Of a stretch of 64,000 bases of DNA, positions 1-12,557 are shown piece after piece. The stretch is from Leucaena leucocephala (lineage: Eukaryota > Streptophyta > Magnoliopsida > Fabales > Fabaceae). Location: positions 5,084,001 through 5,148,000 of the forward strand of contig CM073535.1 of NCBI GenBank assembly GCA_037074615.1, read 5' to 3'. The position numbers and the translations under genes are program-made. The notes beneath the pieces are model-generated. The model did not search any database, was not told where the DNA came from, and worked only from the letters and a program-made list of their open reading frames with translations. Each line of letters begins with the position of its first letter. Position 1 is the first letter of the stretch.

Positions 1-185
1 ATGTTCTCATTTATGCATCCTTTAAGAGAGTCAGAGCAAAAAACTTTTTTATTGGGAATTAAAAGATTTTGTCGTTAAGAGTGTGTCCATTCAAGTTAGC
101 TCAGTCCTGTTACTATGTTTGCGTTACTTTTGGACAATTAAATTTATATTCTGAGCTGATGGGTACACTCAATATTTGTGTACAG

Positions 186-2406
186 CATACAGAACTGGAT
201 TGAAGATTTATTTTGGAAGCAGCTTGATATAAATTATCCTTGCATGTCTGATGCAATGGTGTGGGCTGCTAAATTTTTAGTCTTAATTTATGCTCTGTAG
301 TAGAGGATGCCAGTTTTGATATATCATCATTTGCTTCAGGTACATCGTGGATTCTATTATGCGTACCATAATACAACATTGCGACCTGCAATTTTAAATG
401 CTCTAGAAAGGGCAAAAAGGGTGTATGGAGATACTAAAATTATAGTTACGGGGCATTCAATGGGTGGAGCAATGGCTTCCTTTTGTGGACTTGATTTAGT
501 GGTAATTGTAATCTAGCTTTCTTGAATCTTAATTAATGCTGTTTTTATGGACATATTCTTTTTTACTAGTTTTTATAGCTAATTTTGCTCGAGGCCAGGG
601 ATATTTCAATTCCTGTGGAGTTGTTAGTTGTAAAATTCAATTTGAAGAGAAATTTTGTTCCATATATTGAAGCTTGTAAGTGTTCATGGAATAGAACCAA
701 TCAAATTAGTCAAAAACCAAACTGTCAGATTGATTCAGTTTCATTCATGATTTTGGTCAGTTTAGCTCTTGCTTTTAGGGGAATTCCAAAATTTTGAGAA
801 TGGACGGGGGCCGAGGCTGGTCTGTTTAAACATTTTAACTAGATGATATAAAGTCTTGTCCTGAATTTTTATGTTATGTGCATTGTGGTACTTCATAAAC
901 AGCCCATAATTATTATCTTTAATATTTTGTGCGCACGCGTGCGAGTATTTCAGTATACCTATAAATTATGCATTGATAAAAGAATGAACCATGGCTTGCG
1001 ACTGAAATGAATCGATAACTTATGGGATGGTTAATTTCCTGACTTATTGTATTGTCATGAGGAACATTATCATACTTCTCAGTTCTCACCTGATCACTTT
1101 CCTACTATGTAAGGGAGACATAGTCACTTGCTTTACTTTTATATGTCTACAGGTCAATCTAAATGCTCAGGACGTACAGGTTATGACATTTGGACAACCT
1201 CGTGTTGGCAATGCTGCTTTTGCATCTTACTATAGCAAACTTGTACCCAATACAATCCGAGTCACAAATGGCCATGATATGGTTCCACACCTGCCTCCAT
1301 ACTATTATTATTTCCCCAGGAAGACGTATCACCACTTCCCTAGAGAGGTAAAGATTGGCTAATTGAATTGATGAAATTTGTATATTAATCTTGTCATAAT
1401 ATCCTTAAATTAAAGTGGTCTGCACATTTGCGGAAATGATTGACTACTGTGTTATATGCTGTATTGTGAATCTGTCGCATGTCATGCTCTCTCCCTATCC
1501 AATACAAATATTGGCTGGTTTCGCATCCAATATTACCCAACTGGAGGAACTTTTGAATATGAAAAATGGAGGATGTGTTAGACTTGTAGGATTGGTGAAT
1601 AATCCTTCATTCTCCTCCTCTCAATTTAAACTCCCAAATGAGGAGAATGTTTAATCGAAACCTTCTCTCCCTTCTCCACTTTTCTAAACATACCCCAAGA
1701 GCTCCACGTAGCGTTTATCTAACAGTTAGCAAGTGATATGACATTGAAAACAGTGGTGTGTTAAATTGTAATAACATACTTGAGTACTTGTATTTGGTGT
1801 GACTTATTTGTGACACCAAGCTCTTGTATGCTTTCTCAATTGGTATTTTGGCCACTTCAAAGGCCACGTTGTCTTGGCTATGTTCTATCTTCTCTTGGTG
1901 GGGCGGCAAACTGTAACTTACTTTATAGTTGGTCATGAAATTAAGAAATTAGTTTGGACTGCAGGTGTGGCTTCATAACATTGGATTAGGAAGTCTTGTT
2001 TACAGAATCGAGAAAATTTGTGATGGATCTGGAGAGGATCCATCTTGTAGCAGGTAATTGTTTCGTTTTTTGATTAAAAGTTTCGCTTCCTTGTAGGATC
2101 AGATGGATGATATAAAACCAATAAAATCATGCTTTTCTTTCTATTTTAAAAAAGCTGCTCAAAATTCATGTTATCTTGTGCAGGTCAGTGAGTGGGAATA
2201 GTATCTCAGACCACTTATTATATTATGGTATTCAAATGGGTTCTGGAGAGCCAGGGACATGCAGGATTGTGATGGGTCCTCAAGCTTCAGATAATAGCAT
2301 CAGAGATCTAAATGGAAACATCTTCTTGTCTAGAGACCCTGTTTCTCCCCTTCAAGAATTGCGTTCTGAGTTTGATAATCAGGAAAAGAGGGTTAATGTT
2401 GAATAA
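186..2406 (+). CDS. Class 3 lipase (alpha/beta hydrolase), 3' part of gene
   Basis: Partial gene whose 5' exons lie before the window. Visible exons are 186-258, 340-501, 1153-1347, 1965-2053 and 2184-2406 (stop TAA). All have GT-AG borders and matching phases and give about 246 residues. The first visible exon reads IQNWIEDLFWKQ, followed by VHRGFYYAYHNT, as in plant fungal-type (class 3) lipases. The nucleophile elbow GHSMGG puts the catalytic Ser codon at 457-459. The likely Asp is in NGHDMVPHLPP (GAT 1276-1278) and the likely His in SDHLLYYG (CAC 2212-2214), so the triad looks complete. The family hydrolyses acyl glycerides, and members with this layout usually begin with a signal peptide, which is not visible here. 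The substrate cannot be deduced. Bases 1-185 look like the preceding intron. Confidence 0.9.
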
Positions 2407-2995
2407 ATCAATTATGGAGGAATTATTCTTCTGATTTATTCTTTCGGCAGGGTCCCAAAAGGCATGAGCCTCAAAGATGGCTTGGGACTTGAGGGAGTTT
2501 ATGTATATAATTATGTGATCTTGTATATATCTTCATCCAATTCAAAGATACAAATTCTTTAATTCATAAAATTCTCCTCCATCTCAAAAGTTATTTATAC
2601 TCAAGTTTTCAACCATAAGTACAAACAGGCTAAATTACACCTATTTGACCCAAAAACCATTTTTGAAAAGCAAAGGAAAGGAAAATTTTTAATTCATGTT
2701 ATTTATATCACAATTATGGTGGCTTTAGTTATGGTATTGACTAATTTATTCTCATTCTTTCAAATATTTAGTTGGTAGCTTCACTTTCTTTTTCCCCACG
2801 CGGATTGTTGGTACGATGAAAGTTAGAAGAAGAAATAGAGGAAGAACTTTAACAGTTGCACATGTTTTGTAGAGCATTACAATTTCAAGTGAACCAATGG
2901 AAATGGTACAATGCAAACAAACGAAAGAATCCAAGTCAATGAATGTCAACATCTCAGTTTGCCTTCACACCTTCGTTGCTCAAATGATTTTCTTT
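2407..2995. other. Convergent intergenic gap between lipase and MGC protein
   Basis: AT-rich sequence between two convergent gene ends. It should hold the 3' UTRs and poly(A) signals of both genes. I see no open frame with family similarity and no clear repeat. Confidence 0.6.
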
Positions 2996-4104
2996 TTACT
3001 CCTCAGCTTTCAATTCCTTCTTCTCTTCTTCACCTTCAGAGGCTGCAACATTTATTATGTCTTTTGGGGCTTCTTCCCTTACGCTCACATCATCTGTTGA
3101 CCATGCCAGAGCAAATTAAGAGACAAAACAACAACTTATGACCGACATCTTTAAGGATGTTTTAGAAATAGACTCTGATGAAGATCAAGTGTGATTAATG
3201 GATCCAAATATCCTCCAGAGAATAATAAAAAGTTATATAAAAATAACCCCTTCAAGTCTGATAATTTTTCTAATTAAAAATAAACAGAAAGAGACATTAA
3301 AATTAACAATACCATGTGATATTGTCATGTAAGAGATTTCAATCTGATTTATCAGAATTTTGCAGAGCACCAAATTGGCATACCTTTTGCATCACCATTC
3401 TTGTTCTCTTCTGCCACAGGAGCATCATTCCCTTTCTGATCATTCTCATTCAACTTCAAGGCATCATCATCTTCCTCAACTTGCGACTTCTTAGAAACTT
3501 CCATTGGAACAAGTCCCTCTTCCCTATCAACTTCCTTGTCCCTTTTATCCTCTTCCTTAACATCTGTTTCCTCAGTTCTGGTCTCAACCTTATCAGCAAC
3601 AACACCACCAACTTGTTCCTCTCTCTTCTCTACCACCATTTCATCTCCCTCATTTGCATACTCACCATTGCTTCTCTCAACCTTATTATCACCACCAGAA
3701 ACAACAACTTCTTCACTCTCCTCTAACACCTTTTCTTCTCCCACATTTGGATTAATCTCCCCTGCAACAACAATATCATTGTTCTTCTGTATTAATGTCT
3801 CTTCTACCATGCCCGCGTTTTCAGTTTTGCTCCTTTTCACCCCATTATTAGAGTCAACAACATCTTCAACTTTTCCTCCGACAACAAACTCTTTGACAAC
3901 GTTGTTGTCACCATCTTTCTGAGCTTCCACCACCCCTGAATTCACATCCACATTATTAACATTAACATTACTGTTGTTGTTGTCGTCGTCTTTTGTTTGT
4001 GCCCCAATTTCTTGGTCCTTGTTGCCTTTGACGCTGGATTTCTTGCGCTCGAGGACAGTATTTCCTGAAACAACGACGTCGTGCTTGGATTTCCCACAAC
4101 CCAT
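2996..4104 (-). CDS. Acidic low-complexity protein with MGCGKSKH lipidation N-terminus
   Basis: Two exons on the minus strand: 4104-3384, then 3093-2996 (stop TAA at 2998-2996), giving 271 residues. Donor AAAG|GTATGC and acceptor CAACAG|AT join in phase to give GDAK-DDVSVREEAP, ending ELKAEE. The N-terminus MGCGKSKH is a strong N-myristoylation context (Gly2) with Cys3 available for palmitoylation, so membrane anchoring is likely. The rest is rich in Asn, Asp, Glu, Val and Lys without hydrophobic segments, and is probably disordered. A plant-conserved protein family shares this N-terminus, but I know of no assigned function. If the exon is read without splicing it ends ten residues later (GMPIWCSAKF), which is less likely because exon 2 continues the same acidic composition. 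Confidence 0.75.
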
Positions 4105-6529
4105 TTTTGATTGATTGCAGGAAACACAGGCACAAATCGAAGGAAGAAGAAGAAGAGGGAAAGTGGTGAGGGATATTTTGGTGCAGAATCTCTCTGGATT
4201 TTATAATAATATGAAGAGGAGAATGATTGTTGATTCGTTTACGTTGTTATGGTTTTAGTAAAAGAATTTGGCATTCATGGTTGCAATTTAGTTTGAGGAT
4301 TTTGGGGCAAAGAACCTACCTTTTTTTGGGTTTAATTTGATTGGAGATGAGACGATGAACAACTAATTTTTGTCAATGGAAAAAATAATTTTGGGCAATT
4401 ACACATGTTGGTTGATTACAACCGTGGAACTGTATTTGTAAAGTCAACGGCTAATATTTGAATACTTAAAATGATACATAACTGGCATCAAAATTTGGGT
4501 CAGTTAAGTTTACTTCTTTTGCTTTTTTTTTCTTTTAATTTTTTAATTATTTTCATTTTTAGTCAATTAGTTAAACATTTTGGTAGAATTGATATTGGTA
4601 AGAAAATTATTGATGAATCGTTGAATAAAATTTCTAGGAAAACTGTTGTACTCTTTTTTTTTTTTTAAATAATGAGGTAGATGTAAAATCAAAAGAAACC
4701 CGTTTTAAACCAAAACATACAAGTTGATAAAAAAAAATTAAAACATGTAAGGGAAAATATTCTTGAGTTTTAATTTTTAATTTAGTATTTATTCATTTTT
4801 ATATGCTTAATAAATCATTTAATTTTATTCTATTAGTACAATTAGAATATTGCTAACAAAGCAAAGTTAGGGTTAATATTGCTAACAATGTATGATTAAA
4901 GAATTTATTAAGAAAAAAATATATAAGTATCAAATTAAAATTTGAAAGAAATTATAAGTATCTCAAAAATAATTTTTCCCTTATTAATTCACAATTTGTG
5001 AAGGGTTATGGCTACCATTTTTTCAATCAAATTTTCAAGTGAATTGCGTGGAATTTATAAAGTTAGGACATGCCTTATAAAAACACTTATAACAATTTCC
5101 TCCCGCTACAGCAAAACTTGAATTTCAAACCTACAACGAACTAGGTTATGGGCACTAACTTTTGTTCATGACTTGCTTGTGCAGTAGTGTTAAAATTCTG
5201 AAAAACAAAATTGAAAGCAACTTGAAAGGAGATTAAGGTATCTTTAGATTAACTTTTAAATAATATATTTTAAGAAGAATAAATTTTGAAGAACAAATTT
5301 TAGAGAATAGATTTTTGGAAGAATATATTTTAAAAATAAAAATATTTAAATAATTAGTAGTATAATCATTTCTTATATCGATAAATTATAAAAAAATATG
5401 ATTTAATTAAAAATATTAGAGATGAAAGAAAATAGAGAAAAAAGAGTATAGAGAAGAGAGAGAAAGGAGGAGATAGGGTGGAGAAGAAAGAGTAGAGATG
5501 AGAGAAGATAGATGAGAGAGGATGTAAGAAAAATTAAGGATAAAATAGTAATTGGATAGTTTATAAACTCTGTTCTAAAAACTAATTTCAATAACTTATT
5601 TAAAATTATGTTATAGTTTTAATTAAAATTATTAGACAAATATAATTATTTATTTTAAAAAAATTTAAACTATAATAACAAGCACACACTAAACATATAG
5701 ATGGCGATTTCCAAAGAGGCAAAGGGAAGTTAATGATCAAAATAAGATCCTAATTGATGGATATTCTCTAGGAGCCATCTTCATCTCCTGTTCCTGCGCA
5801 TGTTCGCCTTATTTCTCTCGCTTTCTAAACCTGTGTCTATATATTTGAATCCTCATCATTTCTTGAAACTCTTGCTAACTTTGATTCTTAAGTGATGGTA
5901 ATATCTAGCATTTAATCGTGAATCCTTATTCAAGAAGCCATTTTCTCGCCCAAGTTGATACAGTAAATGTCAATTTCTTAATCATGCCAGTTCTGATTAT
6001 AGTAGAATTCCTACAGTTATGGATTCACGCAGAAGCAAGGGTGGAATTTCGATATTATGATTCTGCATTGCGACTGCTTGTTAAAATGCCCATGACGATT
6101 TTCCCATCTCCGAAATCCCATTGGCGGATCGTTCGGCTATACCACCCTCTCTCTCTCTCTCTCTCTCCCCTACTGCTGAAGTCACTGCCATGCCGCCCCC
6201 ATCACCTTATAGAAAGATTATCCTCATCCTCTCTCTCCCAACAAGTTGGTATATTAAAATATTCATTCACAATCGATTTACTCGTCAAGTTTTTTGTTGC
6301 ATTATATTCATTGAATCGTTGGATTCTTTGCATTAAAATATTGGGATATAACTTTAAGCGAAGAGGATACTTCTTGAGTAGTGACTGCTGGCTTCTACTT
6401 TGAGGATCTAGACAAGCCAGAGCACCAAATATTTCCATTTTAGGAAATTCTATTCGTTGCCTTTCCCTCTCTTTTCCGAGAGAGAAGGCAGAGAGCTTTG
6501 TTTGCGCCCCTTCCTCTCTTTCAAAATCC
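4105..6529. other. Intergenic region, divergent promoters of MGC gene and MIEL1-like gene
   Basis: Contains the promoter of the MGC protein on its left and that of the RING gene on its right, with a pyrimidine-rich 5' leader including a CT microsatellite at about 6150-6168. The centre holds a MITE-like repeat (5235-5690, listed separately). No other gene is supported. Confidence 0.55.
5235..5690 (+). repeat. MITE-like dispersed repeat M2, copy 1
   Basis: AT-rich flanks surround a purine-rich core of GAGA-type runs at 5420-5530. The reverse complement of this stretch matches 46110-46540: both carry ATAAACTATC-AATTACTATTTTAT, then a CT-rich core, then AATCATA-TTATAATTT blocks. Two copies in opposite orientation 41 kb apart indicate a dispersed element. 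Class, exact ends and target-site duplication are not resolved. Confidence 0.6.
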
Positions 6530-9368
6530 ATGGAAAGCTACGACAATGAACGTCTTGGTTTTGGGAAGATGGGATACGGGTACTTCTTCTCCCACCATGC
6601 TTTGGCTTTTACTTTCACTGAATAATTCGCTTAATAACTACATTGTTTACTTTCATGTGGGCGTTCAATAGGTGCAAGCACTACAGGAGAAGATGCAAGA
6701 TTCGGGCACCCTGTTGCAACGAACTGTACTCCTGCCGTCATTGTCATGACGAGGCAACGGTATTCCTTCATTTTCTCTTAATTGCAGCTCAGAATATATG
6801 CGTTTGTGCCTTGAACTGATGGGGTTTAGTTTATGATATTTCCTATGTGTTTTTATTTAGAGCATGTTGAGGAACCTCTTTGATCGACACGAAATGGTTC
6901 GCCAAGATGTGAAACAAGTAGGATAACCCCTGAACTGATTATATTTACCATGACTGTTTTTCCGATTAATATAAATAACTAAATAAGCTATGTTAGGTAG
7001 ATGATAAGAAGTCTTATGCTGTTTGTACCTGTCGTTTCCATTTCAGGTTGTTTGTTCAGTTTGTGACACAGAGCAGCCAGTATGAATTTCCCCCTTAAAT
7101 AGTCTATGCTTCTTTTTTTTTATTGTAATGTTCAGGTTTTAACTCTGCTCTTGGCTTATCTCTTTCTGTGTCTTTTCAAGGTTGTTCAAGTCTGCACAAA
7201 CTGTGGCGTCAACATGGGAGAATATTTCTGCAACACATGCAAATTCTTCGATGATGATGTAACCAGTCCTTGAACTTATTCTTGAACATGTTGGCTATAC
7301 TCTATGTTATTATCTCTTAGAGATGAACTAGGCTGAGAATTGACAATGGTATGAAAACCTGGATTGTGATTGTTAATCTTAACTTCTTCACAAACTGATA
7401 CATGCAGACAGAGAAACAGCCGTTTCATTGTGATGAGTGTGGAATCTGCAGGTACGTACTTGACATGTTTGAGTAGATTTCTATCTTCCATTACGTTCTC
7501 ACTTATGTCACCTGAATATATGACTCTCTCTGCAACTAATTTTGGTGATGTAATTTATGAAACTGCAACAGAATTGGTGGTCGTGATAACTTTTTCCACT
7601 GCAACAAGTGCGGTATGTATCCATCACCATACTGTCATTTCTTGCTCTTCTTCGGTATAAATATTATTTGTTTGCAGCAGGCTAATGTTTAACTTTTTAA
7701 TTACATATGTACTGAAACTCGGTTATGTATGTTTGTTATTATAATTTCTTCTAAAAAGGTCTTGAGTTATAGTATTTGATGGAGTCAAATGAAAACCATT
7801 ATAGAACTTACATGTTGATTGTTCATTTGGTGATCTGAAGTTACAAGATTAGTAGTATTTGAGCAGTGTGTGTAAACGTTGCTTTATCCCTTTTTGTCTG
7901 CTTCACCTACATATACCAAGATTAATTTATATATTTGGAATCTGTGATTTTAGTAGGTTAACGTGTTCTAGTTTATTTTAGCACTACATATAGTTACAGA
8001 TTCATACCTCTTTCTGCAAGAGTTCTTTTTATTTCTCCGGCATGGATATCTGTAGTGAGAAGCGTTTTCTAAGCTGCAGGGTCTTGCTATTCACTTGGTC
8101 TACTTGATAATCATTTTTGTGTAGAGGACTCCATGAGGCATCACTGTCCGATATGTTATGAGGTTTGTTTGTGCTTTATTACTTCCATTTTTTTTGCATA
8201 CTACGTTTTTGTTTTTGGCAATAAACCATTTGGATTTGGTATCTAGGAACTACTAACTAATTCAGATTTGAGATCTCCAATCACATAATATACTGATTGG
8301 ACTTCATTGAACAACAGTACCTTTTTGATTCAGTGAAGGACACTGCCGTTATGAAATGTGGCCACACAATGCATCATGAATGTTTCCAAGAGATGATAAA
8401 ACGTGAAAAGTGAGTCATCTGAAATTTATTTTCCATCTTCCCACTTATTTTGGATTCATCAAACTCAAATTCCTGAAAGTTTCGTGTAGAAGTCGAAGGT
8501 ATTTGAAAAAAAAATTTAGGTCAATATTATCTAGAGTGTTAAAAAAATAAGAATTTTCAGGGCAAAATTAGACATTAAACCAATTCTTTAATCCCAGACA
8601 CGACTCAATGTCACTGCGTCGAAATCTCACTGGCTGTTTCCAACTTATCTGGTCTACTTTAAACTCTGCTTAGAAAAGAACATGTTTTGATGTCATGATG
8701 AGGCAGGTATTGTTGCCCCATATGCTTCAAGTCAGCGATTGACATGTCCATGATCTGGAAGATGATTGACGAAGAGGTATCTCATTAGATTTAAAGCACA
8801 TAGATGCTTACACTTGATTTGTAGTTTTCTATAATCCCTGATTTACTTACTTTCATGTTATCTTCAGATTGAAGCAACTCTCATGCCAGAAGATTATCGG
8901 CACAGGAAGGTAACCTCAGTTCCATTCAAACACCTCCCTTCAATTTTCTCTTTCTAAACTGCGGAAGAAGATCTTTTGAAAATTCTTCATAAAAAAAACT
9001 CCATTTCTTTTGTTTTCATTGGAAAATCTAATCACAAATACCTTAGAAGAAGTTTCACGTTTGAGTTGAAAAGATTGGTCATGAAAAGTACTTGTCCTTG
9101 AATAAGAACACTATGCTCTGAAGAATATGAGTAAAGAGGAATCTTAGTATCTGATTGTTGAATATGCCATATTAAAAATATTATTTGAAGTCACAGAAAA
9201 ACCTGTGCATATGTTCATTTCTTAACTCCATCATGATCACAGGTTTGGATACTGTGTAATGACTGTAATGACACGACAGAAGTAAACTTCCACATAGTTG
9301 GGCAAAAATGTGGGCACTGCAGATCATACAACACTCGTGAAATTGCTCCACCTGTTCTTCCTCAATGA
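6530..9368 (+). CDS. MIEL1: CHY/CTCHY/RING-H2 zinc finger E3 ubiquitin ligase, MIEL1-like
   Basis: Twelve exons encode about 267 residues: 6530-6579, 6672-6759, 6861-6917, 7047-7079, 7181-7258, 7408-7451, 7572-7612, 8080-8162, 8318-8409, 8707-8776, 8868-8909 and 9243-9368 (TGA). All junctions keep phase. The N-terminal CHY zinc finger starts at GCKHYRRRCKIRAPCC. It is followed by the CTCHY module (CGVNMGEYFC, CDECGICRIGGRDNFFHC), then a RING-H2 domain with HHCPICYEYLF, CGHTMHHEC and CCPIC. The C-terminal zinc ribbon is WILCNDCNDT with CGHC, ending PPVLPQ. These proteins are ubiquitin ligases, and Arabidopsis MIEL1 targets MYB transcription factors such as MYB30. The start MESYDNERLGFGKMGYG matches the family N-terminus. 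No lesion is seen. The symbol reflects family similarity, not proven orthology. Confidence 0.93.
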
Positions 9369-12300
9369 GCACATTTTTCTGGTGTAGATTGTTCTTATTA
9401 TTGAACTCATACAGCATTAAGATTCATACTGTTGTAGTGTTCTCCAGAAACTCTTCTTAGGAAGCTAATTATTAAAAAGAACAAGAAAATTCTTATGTTA
9501 TTCTTCCTACATGGAATGGAGTGATTGAGTCATTTGACATCATTTTGTGGAGAGAAAAAAGAAGTTAGACTTATAATTTAGTAACTTTATTTTGATGTAT
9601 GTGTTATACATTAATATTCTATTTATTTATGAATTAGTACCTTTTTGTTTAAGTATTACTTTTTTTAGGATTATATATAAATATTTTTGTATAGTTTAAT
9701 TAAATTATATTTTTGAGTCAAATTCGATTTAATTATGATTGAATTACTGATCTTTAAACCATTGACTCGGTTTAAATATTTGATGCCCAAACCGATCTGC
9801 AGTACTTTATAGTTATAGGTGAATATTTGTAAACTTTCAATCAATATTAATATTATATAAAAAATAAAATAAATAAACACGCATATTTTACTTCAGTGCT
9901 TGTATTTTCTTAATTCAAATTACTCACAGAACTTCAATACTATATATAAAATCTTATTAGCATTCTGAGATTGATTAATATTTATTGCTTGCGAAGGATA
10001 TTACGGTGTTTCCATAATTAGAAGAGTTAATTACGTTTTTTACTATATGAACATTAATTAATTTAATAGAAAGTCATGCTCAATTATGGGAATTTGACAG
10101 AAGAGATTGCGAATCTTCCTTCAATTAACGATAATTTTTTAAACCAAATAAAATATTAAAAATGGATTAGTTCATTGTCAAGTTTCTTGTCTGTCTTCAA
10201 CCTTCATCAATACGTAAGTGGTTATGTTATATATCATGTGGATATGACCAAAACCAAACATATGATTTGGGTGTCAATTAATTAAGATTATTATTAACTT
10301 AATTTACTATTGAAATTAAATAATCTTGTTACCAAATCTCTTAATAAGACATTTGAATTACTTAAGATATTTAAATGGATTAACTCATAATCCTTGAAGG
10401 GTTAGCTCGTTTAACTCAAATAATAAAATAATTAAAGAACCTTGTTAAGAAAAAATTGATTGAGAAGTAGCGTATGTATTATTTGAACCAGCTATTTAAT
10501 GAGGTAGCCAATAACCCTTCTATAAGTAAAGTAACATAAACAAAAATAAAGGGAAATATTAGACCTTCTAGAATGTCTAGCTGCTGCACGCAATACGTTT
10601 CTCATATCCATCCATACACGTATATTCCTACCATTCTAAATAAAAATAGGTTCTCTTATATAAATTAATTACTGATATATTAGTTGCTATAATATCACAT
10701 TATTTTATAACGAGTAAACAAGTTTGTATTTTAAAATTTTATTAATTAGAAAAATAGAGTATTGATATTTTCTGTCTATGTGTTTTATGGGTAGGTTAAA
10801 AAAACTAAAATCTTATATCATTTGGAAAAGTGAAAGTTCAAATGTATATATAATAAGAAATAATTATAGGTTAGTAAATAGGCCTATAAGATATGTGGGT
10901 TTGTACGCACAATAATAAACTATCAATAGAAAATTTAGTTTACAAGTTAGAGCAGAGTATTGGGCATTTTTTTATAGAAAATATTTTTAGTTTTGCTAAA
11001 AAAATATTTTCTAAATATGCTTAGACATAAATTCCTCAAATCCTTAAATGAAGATAGAATTTGGAGGGTTAATATTTTTTGTAACCATTGGGTGGGATTG
11101 TTAACGTTTTAACTGTTGGGTGGGATTGTTGTTGACGGAGAGACACAACTCCAATATCCTTCTTGCCACTATATTTAGGGTGAATGAAGAGTATTCTCTT
11201 CTAGATATAACCCGTGCATATAAAAGTAATGCACATGAATGACTCAATATACTTAAAACGCTCATCCTCTCTTATTCATTTTTTTTAATTCATTTACTTC
11301 CACTAGATTATATTCATTTACTATACAAAAAAAATCTGTTTAATCATAATATGTGCCATTTTATCTTGCCAATTGTCACAATATAACTATTAAGAATAGT
11401 GTCCTTAGATATGACTCAGATTATTTGCTCTCTATTTGTAGGTGCCAATATCAATATATATTAGAAGAACTTGAGTTCGAGTACTAGTACTCAATTTTTG
11501 TATATTAAAGTCCTTATGAGCAATAAAATGTTTAAATACAAAGTTTTTACCAATTTTTACTTTTATAATTTACATAAAAATTTGAAGAAAATAAAAGACT
11601 AATTAACATGAGATGTCCACATGATTCCATTTTTAACCAAAGTACAATTAATAGTTGGAAGTGATTTAAATAAAAGTGTTTAAAAGTTTTAGAATTTCCC
11701 AAGCAATCCCTAGTTCTGAATTCCAATAACATTTTTAAAATTATACTACTATTGTTCGACTGACCTAAAAAACTTGACTCAACTATGCTTCTAAAAGATA
11801 ACACCAATCTAGACCAAGTTTAGTTGAGCACGAATTTCAAGTTCATGTTTTCAAAAATTTTCTAAAATCGAGTTGGATCAAAATCTGGTAAACATCTAAA
11901 ACGACAATATCATGCTTTTGTTCTTGATAATCAAATCATTGAAATTTTAACATCCTAAAAACCCAGGAATTGATGAACTCTAATAAAAAAATTACAATTA
12001 TTCACAAATATCAAGATGAGACACACACACAACTATATCCAGGAGAACACTTGTTTGACACTTTTTTAATCTCCAGCCACCTAAAATGAATTTGAATTTT
12101 TTGAATCGTTCACAAATATGTTTGTATGTCAATAACTTGCGAGTCTGCCTTATATGGTCCCCGTGACATAGACGCAGCTTGGAATCATCGATTTATCAAT
12201 GACCAAGTTTTCAAGTGCCACATAAAAAATTACAGAAGAAAACTTGTAGTAATCCTATTCACAATCCACCCAAAATCAGAATCAAAGATTTGAATATCCG

Positions 12301-12499
12301 AGTTCTTGAGCTGACAACACATAATATCATTTTGCACCAACCTTTATATTGTATAAACAAATCATTACTTCTTGAGTTGACAACAACATGCAGGGATTGT
12401 TCAAACCAGCTCTCAGAATAGCGTGCTGGAAACTCCAACTTAATTTATCTTTATCCCTTTTACAAATTGGCCTCCTCCTTAGCTCCTAAAACTTATCGT
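9369..12499. other. AT-rich intergenic region
   Basis: About 3.1 kb without a credible gene. A stretch at about 11460-11560 (GAGTTCGAGTACTAG through AAAGTTTTTACC) resembles part of the MITE at 13279-13439, so it is probably a diverged fragment of the same family. Nothing else recognisable. Confidence 0.55.
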
Positions 12500-12507
12500 T
12501 ATATAAG
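12500..12507 (+). promoter_or_regulatory. TATA box of the CASP-like gene
   Basis: TATATAAG lies 51 bp before the ATG at 12558, which suits a plant core promoter with a short leader. Confidence 0.6.
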
Positions 12508-12557
12508 CACATATCATTCCTTCTACTTAGCTCGCTAGTTGCCTCTTGAAGAGCACC

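Noticed and set aside
3536..3922. Ser/Thr-rich plus-strand frame opposite the MGC gene
   Set aside because: Complement of the GAA/GTT-rich acidic frame. The minus frame has a typical start and a phase-matched second exon.
5420..5530. Purine-rich tract considered as a regulatory GAGA element
   Set aside because: It lies within the M2 repeat, which has a second copy at 46 kb, so a repeat is the simpler explanation.
11460..11500. GAGTTCGAGTACTAG as tRNA T-loop
   Set aside because: No acceptor or anticodon stem around it. The context matches a diverged MITE fragment instead.
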